This document shows positions 8,383-15,072 of a stretch of 26,185 nucleotides of DNA, piece after piece. The translations under genes and the position numbers were made by a program. Below the pieces are notes generated by a model. The model was not told where the DNA came from. It did no database searches and saw nothing but the letters and a program-made list of their open reading frames with translations. This DNA comes from DATBFX01 sp036558305 (GTDB lineage: Bacteria > Chloroflexota > Chloroflexia > Thermomicrobiales > UBA6265), in the NCBI GenBank assembly GCA_036558305.1, contig DATBFX010000210.1, forward strand, positions 1 to 26,185, in the 5' to 3' direction. Position 1 is the first letter of the stretch, and the number at the start of each line of letters is the position of its first letter.

Positions 8383-11142
8383 GTGGCCGACCCGACGCCC
8401 GCCGACCGGACCCGCCCCCGCCCGCTGCCCCTGGCACCCGCCTCGGACAAGGGGCGGCTCGGCGCGCCGCTGCCCATCCCGCCCACCCCCTTCCTCGGCC
8501 GCGCGCGCGAGGTCGCCGACGTCGTCGCCCTGCTGCGCCGACACGAGGCGCGCCTGGTGACCCTGACCGGACCGGGTGGCGTCGGTAAGACACGGTTGGC
8601 GCTGGCGGTCGCCGAGAAGCTGTGCGCCCACTTCGCCGACGGCGCGGCGTTCATCGACCTGACGCCGCTGACCGACCCCGACCTGACCGCGTCGACGGTG
8701 GCCGGTGCGCTGGGCGTCCGCGACGCTGGCGACCGCCCGCTGGCCGACCGGCTGGTCGACTTCCTCTGGGACCGGCACCTCCTCCTGGTGCTCGACAACT
8801 TCGAGCAAGTGGTGGCGGCGGCGCCGCTGGTCGGCGGTCTGCTCGCCGCCTGCCCGCGGGTCAAGGCGCTGGTCACCAGCCGCGAGCCGCTGCGCCTGTC
8901 GGCGGAGCGAGTGGTCGCCGTGCCGCCGCTGGCCTTGCCCGCCTCTGGCGCCTCCGCCGAGGCCTCGGCGGAGGCCGACACGGTGCAACTGTTCGTGGCG
9001 CGTGCCCAGGCGGTCCGCGCCGACTTCGCCCTCACGGCGACCAACGCGCCGGCTGTCACGGAGACCTGCCGCCGCCTGGACGGCCTGCCCCTGGCGATTG
9101 AGCTCGCTGCTGCCCGCGTCGCCCACCTGACCCCAACCGCGCTGTTGGCGCGGTTGGACCGGCGGCTGCCGCTCTTGACCGGCGGGGGGCGCGATCTGCC
9201 GGACCGGCAGCGGACGATGCGGGGCGCAATCGCCTGGTCGCACGACCTCCTGTCGCCCAGGGACCAGGACCTCTTCCGGCGCCTGGCGGTCTTCGTGGGC
9301 GGCTTCACGTTGGAGGCGGCGGAGGCCGTCTGCGGGACGGAGGGAACAGGCGTCAGGGAACAGGGAACAGGAGCACGGTCGGATTCTCCTGTTCCCTGTT
9401 CCCCGTTCCCTGTCCCCTCCGTCCTCGACGGGGTCGCATCGCTCGTGGCCAAGAGCCTGGTGCGGTACGAGGAGGGGCCGGACGGCGCGCCGCGCTACCG
9501 GATGCTGGAGACGGTGCGGGAGTACGCACAGGAACGTTTGGCGATCGGTGGTGAGGATGGCACGAGGGAGGCGCACGCCGCGTTCTTCCTGGCCCTGGCA
9601 GAGGAAGCCGAACCGCACCTGAAGCAACGGGAACAACTCGACTGGTTCGAGCGGTTAGATGCCGACCGGGACAACCTGCTCGCCGCGCTCACCTGGCTGC
9701 GCGAGCGCGGGGACGCCGAGCGGGCGTTGCGGCTGGGCGGCGCCTTGTGGTTCTTCTGGTGGCTGCACGGCTACTACGCGGAAGGCCGAATGCAACTGGA
9801 GACGCTGCTGGCGATGCCGGAGGCGACCGCGTCGATCCCGGGACGGGCGAAAGCGCTCAACGGTGCGGGCGTCATGGCGCTTTGGCAGGGTGATGTCGAT
9901 CGGTCCGAGGAGGTGCACGAGGAAGCGCTCCGGCTGGCCCGCGAACACGGGGATGCGGTCGAAACCGCGTTCGCTCTGCTGGCCCTGAGCGGGTCGGTCA
10001 TCCTGGGACGGGCGGATTACGTGCGGGGACAAGCCATCGCCGCCGAGAGCCTCAGCCTCTCCCGGAACCTCGGTGACCAATGGGGAATCGCCACCGCCCT
10101 GGTCAACCTCTCGGTCGCCTTGGACCTGCAAGGCAAGTGGGATGAGTCGGAGCCTCTGATCCACGAGGCCGTCGCGGTCGGACGGAACCTCGGTGCTCGG
10201 TGGGTCCTGATTCTCGCACTCGGTCGACTCGGCCAACACGCGGCGCAGCGTGGGGAGCGGGACGTTGCGAGGGCGCACTTCGCGGAGAGTCTGGCCCTGG
10301 CGCGGGAGGTTGGTGCCAAACGGGGTACCAGTGGGGCACTTGTTGCCCTGGGGCTCTTGGGCTCAATTTTGAACTTGGAGTACTTCCGCTTCGCGCGTAT
10401 CAGTGGCGCGCTTGTCACCCTGGCGCTGTTGGACCTCGACCTCGGCGATCGTCAGCGCGCCCGGGCGTTCGCGGAAGAAGCCCTTGAGCTTGGCCGAGCG
10501 ATCGGGGACAAACCGGCGCAGGCGGTTTCGCTGGAATGCCTGGGACGGGTCCTTCGGGCACAAGGCGACCGGTCGGAGGCGCTCGCCTCATTCCAGCGTG
10601 CCTTGGTTCTCTACCATGAGCTCGGCGACCGCATGGGCGCGGCTGCATGCCTTCCGCTCTTAGCCTCGCTGTGCGATGACCCGGTCCAAACCGCCCGTCT
10701 GATCGGCGCATCAATCGAGGCACGACGCGTCTCTGGCACACCTCCCTCTCCGGCGGAACAGGAGGAGATCGAGCGCTTGGCGGGTGCCGCGCTCGCTGCG
10801 CTCGGGCCGGTGGCGTTCGCATCGGCCCGCGAGGCTGGACGCCGGCTGTCGTTCGACGATGCCGTCACCGAGGCACTGGCGCTGTCGGCGACGTCGCCTA
10901 CCACCTCCGTCCTTGCCCGACACGGCGGCGTGGGTGGCCGCTCCGACGGCGGAGAACTCACGGCGCGTGAACTGGAGGTCCTCGCCCTGCTCGTCGCCGG
11001 CAGGTCCAACCCCGAGATCGGGGAGGCGCTGTTCATCAGCCCGCGCACCGCCCAGACCCACGTCACCAGCATCCTGTCCAAGCTCGGCGTCGCCACCCGC
11101 ACCGAGGCCGCCGCCGCCGCCGTCCGCGACGGCCTGGTCTGA
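8383..11142 (+). CDS. STAND ATPase / LuxR-type transcriptional regulator 3
   Basis: GTG 8383 is chosen over the upstream ATG at 8326 because VADPTPADRT matches the starts of both paralogues and CGGAGG sits at 8369-8374. The protein has 919 residues: Walker A GPGGVGKT (63-70), Walker B LLLVLDNF (133-140), GLPLAIELAAA further on, and a winged helix carrying a longer Gly/Pro insert (GTEGTGVREQGTGARSDSP and on) encoded by facing heptamer repeats. A long TPR-like region follows (about 400-800) with repeated EEALxLAREHGD-type units, and a LuxR HTH occupies the last 60 residues. Like its paralogues it should be an ATP-dependent, signal-gated DNA-binding protein. Blocks of near-identity with regulator 1 (8451-8510, 9469-9523, 10964-11142) stand in otherwise diverged sequence. 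Its signal is unknown. Confidence 0.9.
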   Translation: MADPTPADRTRPRPLPLAPASDKGRLGAPLPIPPTPFLGRAREVADVVALLRRHEARLVTLTGPGGVGKTRLALAVAEKLCAHFADGAAFIDLTPLTDPDLTASTVAGALGVRDAGDRPLADRLVDFLWDRHLLLVLDNFEQVVAAAPLVGGLLAACPRVKALVTSREPLRLSAERVVAVPPLALPASGASAEASAEADTVQLFVARAQAVRADFALTATNAPAVTETCRRLDGLPLAIELAAARVAHLTPTALLARLDRRLPLLTGGGRDLPDRQRTMRGAIAWSHDLLSPRDQDLFRRLAVFVGGFTLEAAEAVCGTEGTGVREQGTGARSDSPVPCSPFPVPSVLDGVASLVAKSLVRYEEGPDGAPRYRMLETVREYAQERLAIGGEDGTREAHAAFFLALAEEAEPHLKQREQLDWFERLDADRDNLLAALTWLRERGDAERALRLGGALWFFWWLHGYYAEGRMQLETLLAMPEATASIPGRAKALNGAGVMALWQGDVDRSEEVHEEALRLAREHGDAVETAFALLALSGSVILGRADYVRGQAIAAESLSLSRNLGDQWGIATALVNLSVALDLQGKWDESEPLIHEAVAVGRNLGARWVLILALGRLGQHAAQRGERDVARAHFAESLALAREVGAKRGTSGALVALGLLGSILNLEYFRFARISGALVTLALLDLDLGDRQRARAFAEEALELGRAIGDKPAQAVSLECLGRVLRAQGDRSEALASFQRALVLYHELGDRMGAAACLPLLASLCDDPVQTARLIGASIEARRVSGTPPSPAEQEEIERLAGAALAALGPVAFASAREAGRRLSFDDAVTEALALSATSPTTSVLARHGGVGGRSDGGELTARELEVLALLVAGRSNPEIGEALFISPRTAQTHVTSILSKLGVATRTEAAAAAVRDGLV
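9342..9417. repeat. facing heptamer repeats inside regulator 3
   Basis: Forward units are GGGAACA, GGCGTCA, GGGAACA, GGGAACA (9342-9369), then GGAG. The reverse set is CTCC, then TGTTCCC, TGTTCCC, CGTTCCC, TGTCCCC (9386-9417). Bases 9356-9373 and 9386-9403 form a perfect 18-bp inverted repeat with a 12-base loop. The reading frame stays open through it. Confidence 0.85.
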
Positions 11143-11196
11143 TGCCCCTTCCCAGATTACGCCGCGCGTAGACCGTCCCACGGACCAAGTACCCGC

Positions 11197-11222
11197 GCGA
11201 AACCCGCCGACCGGCGGAGGCG
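11197..11222 (+). repeat. 3'-flank repeat with small hairpin after regulator 3
   Basis: Matches 7184-7209 at 24 of 26 bases. CCGCC (11204-11208) pairs with GGCGG (11213-11217) around GACC. The two changes relative to the other copy fall in the loop. Confidence 0.55.
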
Positions 11223-11351
11223 TCTTCGGCCGCCGGGACGCAGGTTGGGGCGGTGCCCGGCCGCACCCGCCTGGCTTGTGCCGACATCGATCATCGAAGT
11301 CTTGAACCTCGCCAATGCCTTGTCCTACGCAGAATCGATCGCCTGGGCCAC

Positions 11352-11380
11352 TTGACAACCGACAATAAAGAACTTATGAT
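11352..11380 (+). promoter_or_regulatory. near-consensus promoter in the non-coding stretch
   Basis: TTGACA (11352-11357) and TATGAT (11375-11380) are 17 bases apart: 6 of 6 and 5 of 6 matches to the housekeeping consensus, the best in the window. It points rightward, where no protein gene follows on the plus strand and the next gene is convergent. Transcription should begin near 11387. Confidence 0.65.
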
Positions 11381-11386
11381 CTATTC

Positions 11387-11577
11387 AAGCGGCTCCCCCT
11401 GGACGGTGGCGGACCTGGGCAGGCAGTAAATCGGCCCCGACCAGACCGCTCGGTTACCCCGGTCCCGACGACGCCAGGCCCTCCCCACACCGCACCCGGC
11501 ATCGCCGTCGAGCGCGACGCGCTGCCCCAGGGACAGCCGTCTCTCAACGAGACGGCCGACACGGCCGTCCGCCCCAC
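11387..11577 (+). ncRNA. possible structured RNA downstream of the 11352 promoter
   Basis: No ATG-led frame follows the promoter. By eye, the two ends can pair: GTGG plus CGGAC (11406-11414) with GTCCG and CCAC (11567-11571, 11574-11577), and CTGGG plus CAG (11415-11422) with CTG and CCCAG (11522-11530, one bulge). Inside are GACCG/CGGTC and CGTCG/CGACG hairpins. Near the 3' end are two competing hairpins (11536-11569). I could not match it to SRP RNA, tmRNA, RNase P or a tRNA. The end is uncertain; it could run to the hairpin at 11614. Low confidence without expression or covariation data. Confidence 0.3.
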
Positions 11578-11586
11578 TCTCTTCCT

Positions 11587-11614
11587 CCCCCTCGCCATTC
11601 CGAGGGCGAGGGGG
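11587..11614. repeat. GC hairpin, probable dispersed palindromic repeat
   Basis: CCCCCTCGCC (11587-11596) pairs perfectly with GGCGAGGGGG (11605-11614) around an 8-base loop. It resembles the dispersed CCCTCGCC-type palindromes common in GC-rich genomes. It could also end the transcript starting near 11387. Confidence 0.5.
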
Positions 11615-11698
11615 CAGGAGGTGAGGGCCGGACGCGATGCCCCAGACACCGTGCCACACCCTTGGCACCGTCCCGGCCGTCCGCTCGTGCCCCCGACC

Positions 11699-11721
11699 CC
11701 TGACGCCTGACGCCTGACGCC
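11699..11721. repeat. heptamer tandem repeat (CCTGACG)3
   Basis: Three exact copies of CCTGACG (11699, 11706, 11713) plus CC. On the minus strand the unit is GGCGTCA, which is also the second unit of the heptamer tract inside regulator 3. Confidence 0.8.
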
Positions 11722-11728
11722 TTCGTTT

Positions 11729-11746
11729 CCCCCCAGGATTGGGGGG
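11729..11746 (-). terminator. hairpin after the malic-enzyme gene
   Basis: CCCCCCA (11729-11735) pairs with TGGGGGG (11740-11746), a 7-bp stem with a 4-base loop, 16 bases after the minus-strand stop. No T run follows. Read on the minus strand, the region from the stop codon through this hairpin looks like one dispersed repeat that starts GTAGGGTTGG. Confidence 0.5.
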
Positions 11747-11761
11747 CCAGGGGGGCCAACC

Positions 11762-14290
11762 CTACACCCCCATCGCCCCCTCGTACACCAAATCCCGGCA
11801 CCGCGCCTCGACCTCGCGCGGGTCGAGCGGCGCCTGCGCCACCCCCGTCTCCACCGCCGCCCGCGCCACCGCCGCCGCCACCCGCGGCGGCACCCGCAGA
11901 TCGAGCGCGTCCGGGATCAACCGCTCGGCGTCGAGCTCGTCGGGCGCGACCAGGTCGGCGATCGCGTGGGCGGCGGCGATCTTCATCTCGTCGTTGACCG
12001 TCCGCGCCTTCACGTCGAGCGCCCCGCGGAAGACGCCGGGGAAGGCCAGCGAGTTGTTGACCTGATTTGGGTAGTCCGAGCGCCCCGTCGCCACCGTCAG
12101 CGCCCCCGCCTCCCGCGCCAGATCGGGCGCGATCTCCGGCACCGGGTTGGCCAACGCAAACACGATCGGGTTCGGCGCCATCCCGCGCACCATCTCCGTC
12201 GTCAACGCCCCGCCGACCGACAGCCCGATGAAGACGTCCGACCCGGCGATCACCTCGGCCAGCGGCCCCTTGCACAGCTGCCGGTTCGTCATCGCGGCGA
12301 TCTCGGCCTTGGAGAAATCCATCCGCTCGGTCCGCCCCTCGTAGATCGCCCCCGCGGTGTCGCAGACGACGATCTCGCCGGCGCCGAGCGACAGCAGCAG
12401 CTTCGAGACCGCGATCCCCGCCGCGCCGCCGCCGTTGATCGTGACCCGGGTGTCGGACAGCCTGCACCCCCGCAACTTGATCGCGTTGAGCAACGCCGCG
12501 CCGACGATGATCGCCGTCCCGTGCTGGTCGTCGTGGAAAACCGGCAAATCGAGCAGATCGCGCAGTTTCCGCTCGATCTCGAAGCAGCGGGGCGCGCCGA
12601 TGTCTTCGAGGTTGATCCCGCCGAAACTCGGCGAGATCGCCTGGACGATCCCCACGATCTCGTCGGGATCGCGGGCGGCGAGGCAAATCGGAAACGCCTC
12701 CACCCCGGCCAGCGAGCGGAACAGGACCGCCTTCCCCTCCATCACCGGCAACGCCGCCTGCGGTCCGATGTCGCCGAGCCCCAGCACCGCCGACCCATCG
12801 GTCACGATCGCGACCAGGTTGCCCTTCGACGTCAATTCCGTCACCTGCGACGGGTCCTCGCGGATCGCGTGGGCCGGGGCCAGCGCCGCCGGCGGCACGT
12901 ACATCAGGTTCAGGATGTGGTGGTCGCGGATCGGGATCTTGCTGTGGATCTCCAACACCCCGCCGTGCCGCCGCCGCAACTCGATCGCCTCTTCCCGAAA
13001 CGTCTTGTGCTCGCCCGGCGTCCGCGGCGTCGGCGGTCGCAACCGCCCCTCGTAGACGTACCGGCGCGTGTTTTCGGCCACCTCCGACGGCGACACCTGG
13101 CGACCGGCTTCCCCCGCCTCCACCGCCGCCTCCACGACCGCCGCCGCGATGGCAGGCGCCACCCGGAAGTCGAACAGGCTCGGCACGATGTGGTCGGCGT
13201 GGAGTTCGTCCGGCCGCACCATCCCGGCCAGCGCGTTCGCGGCGAAGATCAGCGTCCGCAACCGGATGTTTCGAGCGCGGGAATCGAGGAGCCCGCGAAA
13301 GACGCCGGGGAAGACGAGCGAGATGTCCATCGCGTTGGCGTAATCGGAGCGCCCGGTCGCGACGACCCGCGCCCCGCCGGCCCGCGCCGCCGCCGGGTCG
13401 ATCTCCGGTTCCGGCACCGCCAGGGCGAAGACGATCGGGTCGTGTGCCATCGCCCGGATCATGTCGTCGGTGACGATGTTCCCCGTCGAAAGCCCGACAA
13501 AAACGTCGGCCCCCTTCAGCATCGTCTGGAGCGACCCCCGTCGCCCTTCCTGGTTCGTCTCCTTGGCCACATACGATTTGGCCCAGTTCATCCGCTCCGG
13601 CCGGTACCGGTAGATCGCCCCGGCCCGGTCGCAGACGACGAGCCGCTTCACGCCCGCCCGTGTCAACAACCGCGCCACGCCGATGCCGGCGATCCCCGCG
13701 CCGCTGATGACGACGCTGACGTCCTCGATCGGCTTCTTGACCACCTTCAGCGCGTTGATCAGCCCACCCAGGACGAGCACCGCCGTCCCGTGGTGTTGAT
13801 TCGAGAAGACCGGAATGTCCGCCGCCTTCTCCAGGTGGTCGGCGATGGTGAAGGCGCGCGGCGCCGAGATGTCGTCGAGGCAGATCGCCCCGAAGGTCGG
13901 CGTGATCGCGTTGCCGACCTCGATGATCTCGCCGGGGTCGCGGGTGGCGAGGCAGATCGGGAAGGCGTCGATCCCCGCGAACGTTTTGAAGATGACGCTC
14001 TTCCCCTCCTCGATCGGGATCGCCGACTCGGGCGGTCCGCCCTCCCGCCCGAAGAGATCCGAGCCGTCGGTGATGATCGCCACCGTGTTGCCGCGGCAGG
14101 TCAGGTCGTAGGAGGCGAGCGGGTCCTGGCTGATCGCCAGACACGCCTCGGCCACGCCGGGTGTGTAGATGAGGGAGAGGATGGCGCGATCGCGGATGGG
14201 GACCTTGCTGTGGACGCCGATCAACCCGCGATACCGTCGCCGGTAGTCGAGCCCTTCATCCTGCCCGTCAAACCCATTCCACGCGCTCAA
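11762..14290 (-). CDS. tandem fused malic enzyme (two complete units)
   Basis: An 842-residue protein made of two malic-enzyme units in one frame, about residues 14-415 (A) and 428-842 (B). Malic enzymes convert malate to pyruvate, CO2 and NAD(P)H with a divalent metal. Unit B keeps K520 (EGKAVLF), E562/D563 (NLEDI), D587/D588 (FHDDQHGTA), GGGAAG, N715 (ALANPVPEI) and N745/N746 (NQVNNSLAFPG), but its tyrosine motif is altered to YVPPAAL. Unit A keeps the normal YTPGVAEACLAI (Y42), K97 and GAGIAGIG, but has CLDDI for NLEDI, SNQHHGT for HDDQHGT, V292 in place of the NP asparagine, and DI in place of NN. TTG 14290 is chosen because GGGGAGGGG sits 6 bases upstream (plus-strand 14297-14305); an ATG at 14401 gives 879 residues with a tail unlike the family. 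No phosphotransacetylase domain is present, unlike MaeB-type hybrids. Confidence 0.9.
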   Translation of the reverse strand: MSAWNGFDGQDEGLDYRRRYRGLIGVHSKVPIRDRAILSLIYTPGVAEACLAISQDPLASYDLTCRGNTVAIITDGSDLFGREGGPPESAIPIEEGKSVIFKTFAGIDAFPICLATRDPGEIIEVGNAITPTFGAICLDDISAPRAFTIADHLEKAADIPVFSNQHHGTAVLVLGGLINALKVVKKPIEDVSVVISGAGIAGIGVARLLTRAGVKRLVVCDRAGAIYRYRPERMNWAKSYVAKETNQEGRRGSLQTMLKGADVFVGLSTGNIVTDDMIRAMAHDPIVFALAVPEPEIDPAAARAGGARVVATGRSDYANAMDISLVFPGVFRGLLDSRARNIRLRTLIFAANALAGMVRPDELHADHIVPSLFDFRVAPAIAAAVVEAAVEAGEAGRQVSPSEVAENTRRYVYEGRLRPPTPRTPGEHKTFREEAIELRRRHGGVLEIHSKIPIRDHHILNLMYVPPAALAPAHAIREDPSQVTELTSKGNLVAIVTDGSAVLGLGDIGPQAALPVMEGKAVLFRSLAGVEAFPICLAARDPDEIVGIVQAISPSFGGINLEDIGAPRCFEIERKLRDLLDLPVFHDDQHGTAIIVGAALLNAIKLRGCRLSDTRVTINGGGAAGIAVSKLLLSLGAGEIVVCDTAGAIYEGRTERMDFSKAEIAAMTNRQLCKGPLAEVIAGSDVFIGLSVGGALTTEMVRGMAPNPIVFALANPVPEIAPDLAREAGALTVATGRSDYPNQVNNSLAFPGVFRGALDVKARTVNDEMKIAAAHAIADLVAPDELDAERLIPDALDLRVPPRVAAAVARAAVETGVAQAPLDPREVEARCRDLVYEGAMGV

Positions 14291-14432
14291 GGCCGGCCCC
14301 TCCCCGCGCCTCGTTTGTGATGAAGCGAACGATTCATGATGCGTCACTTTACCACGCGCTTTGTCCTCACCTGCCTTTCGTCCCAATCGGTCCAAGATCA
14401 TTCACGCAAACGCGGGTGCCCGGCCGGCCAAC

Positions 14433-14450
14433 TGGTATCATGCGGACACC
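14433..14450 (+). promoter_or_regulatory. extended -10 type promoter of the PH-domain gene
   Basis: TGG followed by TATCAT (14436-14441) and GCGGACACC. The same pattern, TAYCAT then CNGGCAC, occurs on the minus strand before the patatin and molybdoenzyme genes. No good -35 is seen. The leader to the ATG would be about 40 bases. Confidence 0.4.
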
Positions 14451-14488
14451 GGCGCAAGCACGGCGCCGCCGGCGTCTTGGAGGCCACG

Positions 14489-15052
14489 ATGGTCATTTGT
14501 CCGAAGTGTCAGACACGAAACGACGACGACGCGAAGTTCTGCACCAACTGCGGCGCGGCCCTGGAAAACACCGCGACGACGACCGAGGCACCCGCGGCCG
14601 CCGCCCCTCCGCCTATGCCCTCCGGCGAGGACGAGCACAAACCGCGCGGCCCCCTCGCCGACGACGGTCTCCCGGTCGGGATCGATCTCGACGGCGAACC
14701 GGGCGGCGAGCGTCTCCTCTGGCAGGGGCGTCCCGCCTTTCCGCTCTCCTGGATCAATCGCGTCTTGACCCGCTACCGGTTGACGAACGAGCGACTGATC
14801 ATCGAGCACGGGTTCGTCCGCCGCCGCGTCGAGCAGGTCGACCTCTTCCGCGTCCACGACGTGGACTACCGCCAGGGCATCATGGAACGCATGTTCGGCC
14901 TGGGCGACATCGCCATCGAAACGACGGACGCGACTGCCCCTGCCTTCAACCTGATCGACGTCAAGGATCCCAACCGCGTCAAGGACCTCGTCTGGCAAGC
15001 CGCTCGCCTCGAGCGCCAGCGCCGCCGCGTGCTGCTGCGGGAAGACGTGTAG
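14489..15052 (+). CDS. zinc-ribbon plus bacterial PH-domain protein
   Basis: This 187-residue protein starts at ATG 14489, with GGAGG at 14479-14483; the longer upstream frame has no family resemblance. Residues 4-22 are a zinc ribbon with CPKC and CTNC pairs. Residues about 28-65 are a Thr/Ala/Pro and charged linker. Residues about 72-180 match the bPH_2 (YdbT/DUF304-like) domain: LLWQGRPAFPLSW, then YRLTNERLIIEHGFVRRRVEQVDLFRVHDVDYRQGIMERMFGLGDI (read in pieces), then LIDVKDPNRVKDLVW. Many relatives carry membrane segments next to this domain; none is visible here, so it is probably cytoplasmic or peripheral. The precise role is unknown. It ends 20 bases before the convergent ABC ATPase gene. 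Confidence 0.82.
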   Translation: MVICPKCQTRNDDDAKFCTNCGAALENTATTTEAPAAAAPPPMPSGEDEHKPRGPLADDGLPVGIDLDGEPGGERLLWQGRPAFPLSWINRVLTRYRLTNERLIIEHGFVRRRVEQVDLFRVHDVDYRQGIMERMFGLGDIAIETTDATAPAFNLIDVKDPNRVKDLVWQAARLERQRRRVLLREDV

Positions 15053-15072
15053 CGGTCGGGGAACCCACCAGC

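Larger units (their letters stand above)
11143..11761. other. 620-base stretch without a protein gene
   Basis: No credible coding region is seen between regulator 3 and the malic-enzyme gene. The stretch holds, in order, the 3'-flank repeat of regulator 3, a strong promoter, a possible structured RNA, a GC hairpin, a heptamer tract and a G/C-run hairpin after the malic-enzyme stop. Bases about 11280-11385 are visibly poorer in G and C than the surroundings. Confidence 0.6.

Noticed and set aside
9342..9417. CRISPR array
   Set aside because: Units are 7 bases, contiguous and partly inverted, with no spacers, and lie within a gene.
11387..11577. SRP RNA, tmRNA or RNase P RNA
   Set aside because: None of the signature segments I know for these RNAs is present on either strand, so only an unnamed structured RNA is proposed.
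11966..14320. 784-codon plus-strand frame opposite the malic-enzyme gene
   Set aside because: Composition is Arg/Asp/His-rich and repetitive; the minus strand carries recognisable malic-enzyme motifs throughout.
14291..14401. ATG start of the malic-enzyme gene at 14401
   Set aside because: The extra 37 residues have no family resemblance and overlap the divergent control region; TTG 14290 has a strong ribosome-binding site at the right distance.
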